DNA of 64,000 nucleotides from Palauibacter sp965216145 (GTDB lineage Bacteria; Gemmatimonadota; Gemmatimonadetes; Palauibacterales; Palauibacteraceae). Made by a program: the position numbers and the translations under genes. Location: assembly GCF_965216145.1 (NCBI RefSeq), contig NZ_OZ244149.1, forward strand, positions 1,612,001 to 1,676,000, in the 5' to 3' direction. The notes beneath the pieces were generated by a model. It was given only the letters and a program-made list of their open reading frames with translations. It did not search any database and was not told where the DNA came from. This document shows positions 53,778-62,727 of the stretch, piece by piece (the first letter of the stretch is position 1; the number at the start of each line of letters is the position of its first letter).

Positions 53778-56700
53778 TCATTGCATGGTTGTCCTAGCTG
53801 AGAAGGTGGGTTCAGCAAGAACATCATCTAAGCGAGAAACGAGAAGATCGGCGTGTTGTCGAGAAAAGACAAGCGGCGGCTTCATCTTGATCACGTTGTG
53901 CTTGGGGCCGTCCGTGCTCAGGAGGATCCCCTTGTCCCGCATGCGCTGAACGGCGGCGTCGGCCACGTCGGCGGCGGGCTCGAGATCCCCCCCCTCCCGC
54001 ACGAACTCTATGCCCGAGAACAGGCCTCTGCCCCGCGCGTCGCCGACGGCGGCGTGGCGATCACGGAGGTATTCGAGGCCCGCCAGCAGCCGCTTGCCGA
54101 CCTTCGCGGCGTTCTCCTGTAGTCCCTCGTCTTCGATCACATCGAGGACAGCCAGGCCGATGGCGCAGGAGACGGGGTTCCCGCCGTAGGTGTTGAAGTA
54201 CTCCATCCCGTTGGCAAATGACTCGGCGATCTCGCGCGTCGTGACCACGGCCGCGAGGGGGTGTCCGTTCCCGATCGGCTTGCCGAGCGTGACGATATCG
54301 GGGACGACGCCGTGCTCCTCGAAGGCCCAGAAGTGCGACCCCACGCGACCGAAGCCAACCTGCACCTCGTCGGCCACGCACACGGCGCCGTGCTCGCGGG
54401 CCGCCGCGTAGGAAGCCGCGAGGTAACCGGCCGGGAGCGGGATCTGCCCGCCGCAGCTGAGGATCGATTCGTGGAAGAAGGCGGCCGCGCCGGGCGGACG
54501 ATCGTCGAACCAGGTGGGCTCCGTTTCGAGCGCGAGCGCCGCCTCGCCCACGTACGCCGCGTAGAGCGGTGCGACCTCGCTGTCCGGCCCTCGGTGAAGC
54601 CCCCGGAAGGTGTCCGGCATGGGCGCCATTCGGACCCACGGCCGCGGGCCCTTCCCGCCGGGGCCGTTGAACTTGTAGGGACTCAGGTTGACGACCGAAC
54701 TCGAGTTCCCATGATACGCGCCGTCGAGGACGACGGCACCCACCTTGCCGGTGTGCGTCCGCGCCATGCGGAGGGCGAGTTCATTGGCCTCGGTGCCGGA
54801 GCAGACGAGGAAGCACACATCCAGCGGGGCCGGGAAGAGGGCCGTCAGTCGCTCGGTGTATTCGAGAATGGCCTCGTGCAGGTATCGAGTGTTCGTGTTG
54901 AGCGATGCCATCTGTCGGCGTGCCGCCTCGTTCACCCGCGGGTGCGAGTGGCCGACGTGGGCCACGTTGTTCACGCAGTCGAGGAAGGGCTGGCCGTCGA
55001 TGTCGTACAGCCAGCTTCCGCGCCCCCGCACGATGTGGAGCGGCCTCCGGTACGAGAGGCTGAGCGACAGGCCCAGGCGGCGGTCGCGGTCCTCGACGAG
55101 CGCGGTGTGGGTGCGGGGACGGGCCGCCGTCGTCTCGCCCGGGATCCGGAGCAGGTGGTTCGGGTCGGGACTCACCGCCGTCCAGGTGTCGCGCCCGCTC
55201 GGGGCACAGACGCCCGGGAAGGTCCCGTCGTAGCCCAGCGGGTCGACGAAGATCTGGAAGTGGAGGTGGGGCGCCCAATCGCCGTTGCCGGGCGGGGCGC
55301 CGATCCAGCCGATCGTGCGCCCGGGGTCGACGTTCTCTCCCGGCGCGACCGCGGACAGCGTTTCGGGTGACAAGTGCCCGAACAAAGTACAAAGACGTAC
55401 GGGTTCGTCCACCTGGCTTGACGGGTCCTCCAATTCGTGCTCCAGGATGACGGTCGGGCCGTAGTCCAGGCGCTCGGCGTTGTCGCGAACGGACACGACC
55501 CGGCCTCCGAGCGGCGCGAGGACCGGCGTCCCCGGCTCCGCGAACAGGTCGACGCCGAGGTGGACCGTGCGCCACTCGCCCACCTCGTTTCCCGGCGCCC
55601 GGAAGGCCTCGCCCGTGTACCACCACCGGACTTCGTCGTAACGACCGATCCCGACCGCGGCGCCCGCGTCCCGCATGTGGTCGAACAACCGCTGCGAGAA
55701 GGCGGCATGGTCGGTGGGATCGAAGGTTCCGCCGTCGTCGCCCGACTCGACGCTCAGATCGAGCGTGACCGTGGGTGCCACGCGCGGGTCCGGATCGAGC
55801 ACGGGCGCGGCGTCCGGGGCGGCCCGCTCCAGCGCCGCGATCACGCGCACCGTCTCGGGGCAGGGCGGGTGTCCGCACGCTTCGCGCAGCCGGTAGCGGC
55901 CCAGGTTCGGCGGCGTGCCGTCCAGCCGCTCGAGCACGTCCCAGGCGGGGGCCTGGCTGACGCGCAGGTAATCGTTGTCCGGCTGTTGAGCGCACCGCAC
56001 CGAGGAGATGGTCACGCTGAGTGCGAGGCGAAGTCGAGCCAGCTCGTACACGACGTCGGCTTCCGCTTCCGTCATCTCGTGTTCGGCGGCGTAGCCCCGG
56101 GCCACATCACAGAACGCGCTCAGCGGGTCGCAGCTCCCGAAGGCCGCGTACGCGGAAGCGACCGCGAGATTCGCGACCGTCCACGACCGGATCGCGTCCC
56201 CGAAGTCCACCACGCCCACGATGTGAGGCGCCCCCTCCCGCATCCGCCCCGGATCGACGTGGATGTTGGCCGGGTTCGCGTCGTTGTAGATCAAGCTCTC
56301 CCGCAGCTCGGCGACCCGCGGCGCCACGTACGCCCTGTGCCGTTCGAGGATCGTGGCGATGATCTCGCGGCGCGCGGGACTCTCGATCGCGGCCAGGTTC
56401 TCCGGGATGAGCGACGCAGCCCCCCGGAGGTCCCACACCATCGGCCGGTTCGCGGCCGTCACCCCGGTCGTCGAGCGATCCAGAATCCCCGCGAGACGCC
56501 CGATCTGTCTCCGGAGCTCGGGTCCGTGCGGGCGGAAGCGATCGAGCGGAATCCCCGGCACCGTCTCCAGGAAGCGGACGAAGTGGGCGCGTCCGTCGAG
56601 ACGCTGCCTGATGAGCGACCCGCCCTCCAGCGCGGGGCGCCAGGTCGGGAGCGTGTAGCAGGACTGGGATTCCGACAGGGCCGCCAGCATGGCCGCCTCG

Positions 56701-56939
56701 GCATCGAGCACCGCCCGTTCTTCGAGCGCGTTCGAGACCTTCAGAAAGCCGGCGACACCGGCCGAGCCGGAGATCTCGAACACCCGGTCTCGCTCGCTGG
56801 CGCATTCCCGGGCCTGTCCCTCCACGCCCCAGTGTTCCAGGGCGAGCCGGGCCGCGGCCTCCTCCGAGACGGACGGCCTTCCCTCCGCGTACGCAGTATC
56901 GAGCGTCTCCATGGTGGCCGAAGCTCCCACCCCGTTCAT
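53778..56939 (-). CDS. Trifunctional fusion: aminoglycoside-phosphotransferase-like kinase, M23 peptidase-like domain, class III aminotransferase
   Basis: A 1053-residue protein. Residues about 30-330 are an APH/hydroxylysine-kinase-like domain: YNDANPANIHVDPG (catalytic loop, in the place of HGDxxxxN) and IVGVVDFGDAIRSW (Mg-binding). Residues about 430-600 are an M23/LytM-like domain with HLGVDLFAEPGTPVLAPLGG, LFGHLS and PHLHFQIF. Residues about 625-1040 are a class III PLP domain with NNVAHVGHSHPRV, SGTEANELALRMAR, ADEVQVGFGRVG and the Lys in DIVTLGKPIGNGHPL. In animals, separate kinase and phospho-lyase proteins (HYKK, AGXT2L) act in sequence on hydroxylysine or ethanolamine phosphate, so kinase plus ammonia-lyase chemistry is likely. 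Start at 56939; an ATG at 56912 is possible. Confidence 0.88.
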   Translation of the reverse strand: MNGVGASATMETLDTAYAEGRPSVSEEAAARLALEHWGVEGQARECASERDRVFEISGSAGVAGFLKVSNALEERAVLDAEAAMLAALSESQSCYTLPTWRPALEGGSLIRQRLDGRAHFVRFLETVPGIPLDRFRPHGPELRRQIGRLAGILDRSTTGVTAANRPMVWDLRGAASLIPENLAAIESPARREIIATILERHRAYVAPRVAELRESLIYNDANPANIHVDPGRMREGAPHIVGVVDFGDAIRSWTVANLAVASAYAAFGSCDPLSAFCDVARGYAAEHEMTEAEADVVYELARLRLALSVTISSVRCAQQPDNDYLRVSQAPAWDVLERLDGTPPNLGRYRLREACGHPPCPETVRVIAALERAAPDAAPVLDPDPRVAPTVTLDLSVESGDDGGTFDPTDHAAFSQRLFDHMRDAGAAVGIGRYDEVRWWYTGEAFRAPGNEVGEWRTVHLGVDLFAEPGTPVLAPLGGRVVSVRDNAERLDYGPTVILEHELEDPSSQVDEPVRLCTLFGHLSPETLSAVAPGENVDPGRTIGWIGAPPGNGDWAPHLHFQIFVDPLGYDGTFPGVCAPSGRDTWTAVSPDPNHLLRIPGETTAARPRTHTALVEDRDRRLGLSLSLSYRRPLHIVRGRGSWLYDIDGQPFLDCVNNVAHVGHSHPRVNEAARRQMASLNTNTRYLHEAILEYTERLTALFPAPLDVCFLVCSGTEANELALRMARTHTGKVGAVVLDGAYHGNSSSVVNLSPYKFNGPGGKGPRPWVRMAPMPDTFRGLHRGPDSEVAPLYAAYVGEAALALETEPTWFDDRPPGAAAFFHESILSCGGQIPLPAGYLAASYAAAREHGAVCVADEVQVGFGRVGSHFWAFEEHGVVPDIVTLGKPIGNGHPLAAVVTTREIAESFANGMEYFNTYGGNPVSCAIGLAVLDVIEDEGLQENAAKVGKRLLAGLEYLRDRHAAVGDARGRGLFSGIEFVREGGDLEPAADVADAAVQRMRDKGILLSTDGPKHNVIKMKPPLVFSRQHADLLVSRLDDVLAEPTFSARTTMQ

Positions 56940-57036
56940 CCCCGGTCAACCAGCTTCGGCAGGGCCGGGTTGTTGCCGCCCGCGCCGGCCGAACCGAGCT
57001 TTCGAGCCCGGTCCACTCGCAGATGGAGCAGATACG

Positions 57037-58974
57037 ATGTCGCTTCGTTCACCTCTCCTGGCTTCCGCGCTCGTCCTGGCCACCGCCGGAGCCCCGCCTG
57101 CCCACGCGCAGGAGCGCGTCCAGGTGGTGGTCTCCCCCACGGAACTCGAACTCGAGGTCGGAGCGTCGTTTCAGCTGACCGCGGAAATCCACGGCGCCGA
57201 GGGGGAGGACGCGCGCGCGGAAGTCCGGTGGTTCGCCCCCGGGGACGGCGTCACGGTCTCGAACGATGGAACGGTGACGGCGATACGACCGGGCGAGTCG
57301 CGCGTAGCGGCTATGTTCCGCGGACAGCCCAGTTGGGTCACCGTCCGAGTACCGCGGCTGCGGGCCGCCCGGATCGAAGCCCGCGTCGCCGGCCCGGTCT
57401 ACGTCGGGACGACCGCGCCTCTCGAGATCGACGCCTATACCGAACTGGGAGACCGCGTCGAGAACGCCGAGTTCCGCCATGCCACCTCCGAACCGACCAC
57501 CGCCACGGTCGACGCCAGCGGGCGGGTGCTCGGCCACCGCCCGGGACGTACCACGCTGACGATCTCCGCCGGAGACGCCGAGGCGCAGGTCGAGGTGACG
57601 GTCGAACCGAATCCGGCCGAGGACTACGAGCTGGTCGCTTCCGGGGACGTCAGTTCGCTTTCGACGGGAGATGTCGCCGCGCTTCAGGTCATCGGTCGCG
57701 ATGGCCAGGGCGGGGAGATGGGTGTTCAGCCGCTGTGGAGCGTGACCCCGGGCGGGGCGGCCGTCCACCCCGTCGACGGCCGCGGCCTCTTCGTCGCCGA
57801 GGAACCGGGCACGTACAGCGTGACCGCGATCGTGGGTCCCGCCATCACCCGCACAGTGGCCGTCCGGGTCGAGCCTCGCCGCCACACCGCGCACCTCGAA
57901 ATCGTGGGGAGCGGGATCACCACTACCCACCGGGCCGGCGATACGTGGGTCTTCGAGGGTGTGGACGGGCGCGACTACGCCTATATCGGGACCTTCTTCC
58001 ACGACTGGATGAAGGTGTGGGACGTGACCGATTCCACGCAGCCGGTGCTCACGGACTCGATCCAGCTGGACGCCCGCCGGATCAACGACGTGAAGATCCA
58101 CCCCAACAACCGGCTTGGGATCGTCACCCGCGAGGGGGCCTCGAGCCGGCGGAACGGGATCGTCTTCCTCGATCTCTCGACTCCGGCCAACCCGACGATC
58201 CTGTCGGAGTACACGGACACGGTGACCGGAGGCGTGCACAACGTCTGGATCCTTGGGGACGAGGATCTCGTCTATGTCTGCCATAACGGGACGAGCGAGA
58301 TCGTCATCATGGACATCGCCGACCCCGCCAACCCGCGCGAGATCAACCGCTGGGTGCACGACGAGCCGGTCCGGAGCCTGCACGACGTCATCGTTCAGGA
58401 CGGGTACGCCTACGCATCGTTCTGGAACGAAGGCATCTACATCCTCGACGCGGGGGCCGGTACGCACGGGGGCACCGCCCGCGATCCGAAGCTCGTCTCG
58501 CGGTGGGTCTCGGGGCAGGGGAACACGCACGTCGCTTGGCGCCACGGCAAGTACCTGTTTGTGGCGGCGGAGATCTATCCCTCGGACTGGGACGCGAACG
58601 CGTTCGGCCCCATCGAGGCCCGCGGCTATGTGGAGGTCCTGGATATGACCGACATCGAGAACCCCGTGAAGGTCGCGCACTACACGGTGCCGGAGGCGGG
58701 CGCCCACAATCTGTGGAGCGACGATCGCGACCGGCTCTACGTCGGCTACTACCAGGCGGGGCTGCGGGTGCTGGACATCTCGGGCGAACTGCGCGGCGAC
58801 CTCTACCGCCAGGGACGCGAGATCGGCGCGGTCAAGACCTCATCGCCGGACGCCGCGGTACCCAACTGGTCGATGACCTGGGGCGCCCAGCTGTTCAAGG
58901 GCCGGATCTACACCTCCGACCTTCACTCCGGGCTCTGGATCGCCCGCCTCGTCCAGGAGGAACTCGTCCCCTGA
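57037..58974 (+). CDS. Secreted Ig-like (Big_2) protein with LVIVD repeats
   Basis: A 645-residue protein starting at the ATG at 57037 (MSLRSPLLASALVLATAGAP), 10 nt after GGAG. The signal peptide is cleaved near AHAQE. Two or three Ig-like domains follow: VVVSPTELELEVGASFQLTA and VSNDGTVTAIRPGESRVAAM are typical Big_2 strands, repeated at about 115-200 and 205-290. The C-terminal half is a propeller of LVIVD-type units: VWDVTDSTQPVLTDSI, FLDLSTPANPTILSEY, IMDIADPANPREINRW, VLDMTDIENPVKVAHY, VLDISGELRG. The protein is probably cell-surface and adhesive or substrate-binding. Function not known for the family. Divergent from the fusion gene at 56939 with 97 bases between starts. Confidence 0.85.
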   Translation: MSLRSPLLASALVLATAGAPPAHAQERVQVVVSPTELELEVGASFQLTAEIHGAEGEDARAEVRWFAPGDGVTVSNDGTVTAIRPGESRVAAMFRGQPSWVTVRVPRLRAARIEARVAGPVYVGTTAPLEIDAYTELGDRVENAEFRHATSEPTTATVDASGRVLGHRPGRTTLTISAGDAEAQVEVTVEPNPAEDYELVASGDVSSLSTGDVAALQVIGRDGQGGEMGVQPLWSVTPGGAAVHPVDGRGLFVAEEPGTYSVTAIVGPAITRTVAVRVEPRRHTAHLEIVGSGITTTHRAGDTWVFEGVDGRDYAYIGTFFHDWMKVWDVTDSTQPVLTDSIQLDARRINDVKIHPNNRLGIVTREGASSRRNGIVFLDLSTPANPTILSEYTDTVTGGVHNVWILGDEDLVYVCHNGTSEIVIMDIADPANPREINRWVHDEPVRSLHDVIVQDGYAYASFWNEGIYILDAGAGTHGGTARDPKLVSRWVSGQGNTHVAWRHGKYLFVAAEIYPSDWDANAFGPIEARGYVEVLDMTDIENPVKVAHYTVPEAGAHNLWSDDRDRLYVGYYQAGLRVLDISGELRGDLYRQGREIGAVKTSSPDAAVPNWSMTWGAQLFKGRIYTSDLHSGLWIARLVQEELVP

Positions 58975-59156
58975 AGTACCGTACATTGCCGTGAGCGCCA
59001 CCTCTCAACGAGGTCGCGTAACCCTCGCGCGGCCCTGAGCCACTTCCTCGGCACACCGTGATCTTTGGAGCCCGTCGGCTGCGGTGCGTCCGGTGGCGAC
59101 TGGGAGACCGTGGGTACATGGCCGGGCAGCACGCCCACGCGACTGGCGCGAACGTC

Positions 59157-59210
59157 CATCGATTTCGGCACGACATCCATCACTTTCGAAACAGAATTCA
59201 TCGATTTCGG
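59157..59210 (+). repeat. Three 12-bp units at 21-bp period
   Basis: CATCGATTTCGG at 59157-59168 and 59199-59210 is identical; between them CATCACTTTCGA at 59178-59189 differs in three bases. Starts are exactly 21 bp apart. The block lies in the 335-base gap 58975-59309, which holds no other recognisable feature, about 100 bases upstream of a secreted Cys-protein gene. It could be a residual minisatellite or a set of phased binding sites. Confidence 0.6.
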
Positions 59211-59309
59211 GTCTAACTCCAGAAATCAGATGTCCCCTAATGTTCATGCCCTTGAGAAAAGGACCAGCGTGGTCCAAAGTTCCGCTTCTCTCACGGGAGG
59301 TTCTTACCG

Positions 59310-59555
59310 ATGCTCACCAGCCGACGGGCAGCGATCGCGCTGCCAATGCTCGCCACCGTCCTTCTCGCAGGGCTGCCTCGGCTAGCCGAGAGCCAGTCAT
59401 CCACCGGACCTGACCTGTGTACATCCGCTTGCCACGGGAAAGCCATGCGTTCCTACAACGAGGCGCTGGCGTTCGGCGCAGAAGAACCTGGGGCCATCCA
59501 AGCTGGGAATGCCACGTTCTTCGCGTGCCTCGCAGACTGGTGTGGGTATCAGTGA
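59310..59555 (+). CDS. Small secreted four-Cys protein
   Basis: An 81-residue protein starting at the ATG at 59310, with GGAGG 13-17 bases upstream. The leader MLTSRRAAIALPMLATVLLA ends near AES-Q. The mature peptide of about 53 residues has four cysteines as two pairs: CTSACHGK (CxxxC) and FFACLADWCGYQ (CxxxxC), joined by a helix-like spacer AMRSYNEALAFGAEEPGAIQ. Such a hairpin could be held by two disulfides. Family not recognised. The stop overlaps the GTG start of a propeller lipoprotein (GTGA), so the two are translationally coupled. The layout recalls the Cys-rich gene and propeller at 12229-13890. Confidence 0.72.
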   Translation: MLTSRRAAIALPMLATVLLAGLPRLAESQSSTGPDLCTSACHGKAMRSYNEALAFGAEEPGAIQAGNATFFACLADWCGYQ

Positions 59556-60655
59556 TCAGGACCGCTATGGTCGGCGCGTGCCTCCTGCTCACCGCTTGTG
59601 ATGAGCAGGAGAGCGCGTCAGAGCGCATCGTGTTCCTCGAGGCGGGAGCGGTCACGCCCCTCCCTGCGGGCGCGCGGGAGATCGAGTTGATCCAACGAGA
59701 TCATGCCTGCGCTATCGACCGCTACCAGTCCCAAGTGCATTGCGTTAACCCTGACGGCGAAGTCGCGACGCTCGGCCGCCCCGGCCAGGGCCCGGGCGAG
59801 TTCGAGTTTCCCGCCCACGTGGCGCGCGGTAACGAGGGGGAAACCGTGATTGTCCACGACATAGCTTTGTCACGCCTCTCGATCTTTGCAGTGAGCGGCG
59901 AGTTCGTCACCAGCACTGAAGTCGCTTCCCTGGGCGGACTCTCAAGGATCCAGACCCTATCGGACAGCACCGTGCTCGCCGGCGTGTTCCTCTGGACTCC
60001 GGGGGACGACGTACGGCTCGTGCACGCCGCGTTGAACGCCTATACGAGTGCGGTGAGCTGGCAACGCGAGGTAAGCGCGGAGCATGTGGATCACTTGGAG
60101 TGCAGCACCCGTCTCGGAGTGGGCCAGACGAAGCTCGGAGCCGTGATCCCGACAGGGCACGAAGAGCTTCTGTTCACCGCGTGCAACGGCGAACTCCTCA
60201 TTCGCTACACTCCGGAGGATCGTCAGCGACCAACTGCCGTACTTCGCTCACCCACCTACCAGGAGCGGTTTCCCAGCGAACGGCGCATTCAGCATACCCT
60301 TGAAGTTCAGCGCACGGCCGCCGCCCGAGGATCGTTCTCACCAGGACACACCGCGGAAGAGCTGCGACGGCGCCCGCAATTTTGGTACGGCGCCCGCACC
60401 GTTGACGGCCGACGAAGGGTGTGGTTCCAATCAGCGGGCAGGACTGCCGAGTTCGAGCGGGAAGAGACCTATCTGGATGTGTATCAGCTCCTCGACAACT
60501 CGCTTGAGTTCCGGGGGACAGTAATGCTGGACGGTGACGTGACGAACATCGCCGCGCTAGGCGATCGGCTGGTGGCGGTCCGAAATGAACACGACTCCGG
60601 GGACAGCCGCACATTGGCGTGGTATGAGATCGGGGATCTCGCTTTTCAGCCCTAA
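59552..60655 (+). CDS. Propeller lipoprotein coupled to the four-Cys protein
   Basis: A 367-residue protein. The GTG at 59552 overlaps the upstream stop and gives a short, clean lipoprotein leader MIRTAMVGACLLLTAC (lipobox LTAC). Starting further upstream would read antisense-like text. The blade motif GRPGQGPGEFEFP is near residue 75, as in the array at the left end, and LSRLSIFAVSGEF follows as the second blade. Isolated Cys residues at about 50-60 and near 175-215 (HACAIDR, HCVNPDG, ECST, ACNGE) are more numerous than in the main array and could pair with the four-Cys partner. No DSAGVxIVEN segment. Function unknown. Confidence 0.8.
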   Translation: MIRTAMVGACLLLTACDEQESASERIVFLEAGAVTPLPAGAREIELIQRDHACAIDRYQSQVHCVNPDGEVATLGRPGQGPGEFEFPAHVARGNEGETVIVHDIALSRLSIFAVSGEFVTSTEVASLGGLSRIQTLSDSTVLAGVFLWTPGDDVRLVHAALNAYTSAVSWQREVSAEHVDHLECSTRLGVGQTKLGAVIPTGHEELLFTACNGELLIRYTPEDRQRPTAVLRSPTYQERFPSERRIQHTLEVQRTAAARGSFSPGHTAEELRRRPQFWYGARTVDGRRRVWFQSAGRTAEFEREETYLDVYQLLDNSLEFRGTVMLDGDVTNIAALGDRLVAVRNEHDSGDSRTLAWYEIGDLAFQP

Positions 60656-60862
60656 GCTGCAAGCCAAGCGGCGGTCACAAGCACGAGATCTCGCACGCTC
60701 ATCCCGCCTTCGGTGGAGCCCCCCTATGCCTGCATGAACCTTGCGACCAGCGCGGGTGCCAAGCTGGAACGCCGCGCCACGGGTAACGGTTCTCTTGTGA
60801 CGTTTGCCGATCGTCCGGCGTCAAGAAACCGGGTCAGGGCGTCCCGGGTCGGAGGAGGCCGG

Positions 60863-61824
60863 GTGATCAAGGCGGTTGTCACGGTAACCCTTCTTGCAGC
60901 CGGAGGGCTTGCGGCGCAGGAGAGGCGCGACACTGTGGGTCGTCGATGCGAGCCGGCCCCGGGTCAACTTCTACGATGTGTCGACGGGGGCGAGCCTCGG
61001 GGACCTGGTTCCAGCCACGTGGACTGCCGCAGCGGGCGGTGGTGAGCGGCTTCGGCCGTTCGCGGTCCTGGCCGACCACCGTGTCGTGGCGATCCGGCGG
61101 ACGGAAGGCGACGCACCCGCGGAGGCGTTCGCGTTCCACGTCATGGGTCAGCGGACTACTCCGGTGGGGGTCCCCTTCCTGACCTTCGACTTGCGAGATC
61201 GATTGTTGGTGGTCCCGGTGCCGGCCGGAGGTGGCGGCCTGCAACTGCGCAATCCTTTTTCGCACAGCGACATGCTGGCCATCGACCCCTCCGGGAGACA
61301 CCTCGTGGTCATTCGACGGCCGGAGCCGGCCGGCCCCGGGGCGTTCTTCACGGTGGAATGCCACAACGTGCTCGATGGCGGCGCGGAGCCGATCCGCGTC
61401 CCGTATACGCCCCGCCCCCTTTTCAGCCGAGGATGTGCGAGCCTGGGCGGAGGATCTCGGACCTCTGGAGCGAATGGTCGAACTGGGCGTGTTCCCCAGC
61501 CACGCCGCCGGGGTCAGCGCGGTCCTGAAGACGCTGGACGCACCCGACTACTACCCGCCGGTCGAGAATCGTGGACGCGGTATCGTCGACGAGGGTGTGC
61601 TGATCGATTCCGGGGCCGCCATGTGGTTTCAGGCCCCGGACGCAGGTCAAGGCATGAACGACTGGATCGTCGTCTCCCGTGAAGGGGATGATGTATCGCG
61701 AGTGGCTGTCCCCGATCATACCCGATTGCTCGCCGCTCAAGGCGACTTGGTGTGGGTCGAGACTCGCGACGGTTTCGGCGTGCCGACGGTCCACCTGTTC
61801 CAGCTACAGCCGTCCGGCCGATAA
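60863..61824 (+). pseudogene. Propeller remnant with internal deletion and frameshifts
   Basis: The GTG at 60863, with GGAGGAGG at 4-nt spacing, starts a signal peptide (IKAVVTVTLLAAGGLAAQE). Within 25 codons the frame changes near 60930 and enters the middle of a propeller (TLWVVDASRPRVNFYDVSTG), so the first blades with GPGEF are missing. A second change near 61425, in a C/T-rich run, leads to FSAEDVRAWAEDLGPLERMV and the end of the protein at 61824. Promoter-proximal signals are intact but the product cannot be. Convergent with the selenoprotein gene, 13 bases between stops. Confidence 0.75.
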
Positions 61825-61837
61825 CCCGTAGGGGTCG

Positions 61838-62512
61838 CTACTGTGGCTCCAGGGCGTTGAGGGCGGCCAGGATGTCGGCGTTCTCCGGGCGAATCTTGTA
61901 GTCCACCTCGGTGAAGTTCCAGCGCACCGTCCCGTCCATGTCGATGACGTAGGTCGTGGGGTGCGGGATCTGGCGTCCGCGCCCGTCGTCCTCGTTGAGG
62001 AGTCCGTAGCGGTAGATGATCGCGGAGCCCTCATCGGCCAATAGCGGGAAGTCGAGCGCGTAGTCGTAGTCCTCCAGGACGCGGTCGGCCATCATCACGA
62101 GTTCTTCGGGCGTGTCGGGCGCGATGGCCAGGAGTTCGGTCCGCTCGCGCTGCTCCGGGGTCAGGAAGTCACGCAGCTCTCCGAGCTGCTTTGCACAGTA
62201 GGGTCACCAGTGTCCGCGGTAGAAGAAGAGGACGACGTTCTTCTCTCCGCGGTAGTCCGAAAGGGTGATCGGCTCGCCGGTGCTCGCCAGGGCGGTGAAG
62301 TCGGGTGCGGCATCGCCGGTGGCCACTCTCCCGAGGTCCGCAGGCGGCAGGTCGTGTCCGTCCGCGGGGCCGAGCGCGACCTGCGTAGCCTCGGCGGCCT
62401 CGGCCGGCGCCTCGTTCTCCATGCCGGCTTCATCCCCCGACGCGCAGCCGACCAGCCCGACGGCAAGAACTCCGCCCCCTGCAAGAAGCCGGAGGTAACG
62501 TGCGTCCAACAT
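61838..62512 (-). CDS. Sec-containing peroxiredoxin-like lipoprotein
   Basis: A 224-residue redoxin of the AhpC/TSA type, likely reducing peroxides in the periplasm. The ATG at 62512 has AAGGAG 8 nt upstream. Lipobox LVGC (about residue 20-23) is followed by an Ala/Glu-rich linker. The thioredoxin-fold domain starts DAAPDFTALASTGEPITLSD. At codon 103 the frame has TGA (62206-62204) in FFYRGHW-TGA-PYCAKQL, where the family has GHWCPYC. Downstream the same frame continues through LRDFLTPEQRERTELLAIAP to IPHPTTYVIDMDGTVRW and a TAG stop at 61838. TGA therefore most likely encodes selenocysteine, with the second Cys as resolving residue. A hairpin right after the TGA fits a bacterial SECIS. Without recoding the gene would be two useless halves. 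Confidence 0.85.
62173..62189 (-). promoter_or_regulatory. Bacterial SECIS hairpin
   Basis: On the mRNA (minus strand) GCAGCUC, loop GGA, GAGCUGC forms a perfect 7-bp stem. The loop begins 21 nt after the UGA at 62204-62206. Known bacterial SECIS elements have the apical loop about 16-37 nt downstream of UGA, a short stem and at least one G among the first two loop bases; all three are met. It lies within the coding sequence (KQLGEL), as it must in bacteria. Confidence 0.8.
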
Positions 62513-62727
62513 TCCGTCGCTCCTTTCGAGTGTTCCACCTGCGACCCGAGTCCCCGTCCGCAGGTCCCGCAACGCTATCGATCCGCTGTCCCGGGCGACA
62601 GAAGCCTGCGGCGGCTGTCCCGAACCACGCGGGATTCCGCGGTATCCGCGTCGTCTTGCGCCTGCCACCGGGGGCTGGGACTATGCCACGGTTGTCCCGA
62701 TCGAGGTCACTAGCCGGAGCCTGTACC

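Noticed and set aside
58923..59201. Minus-strand frame in the gap before the four-Cys gene
   Set aside because: It consists of translated 21-bp repeats plus antisense of the LVIVD gene end, with no ribosome site.
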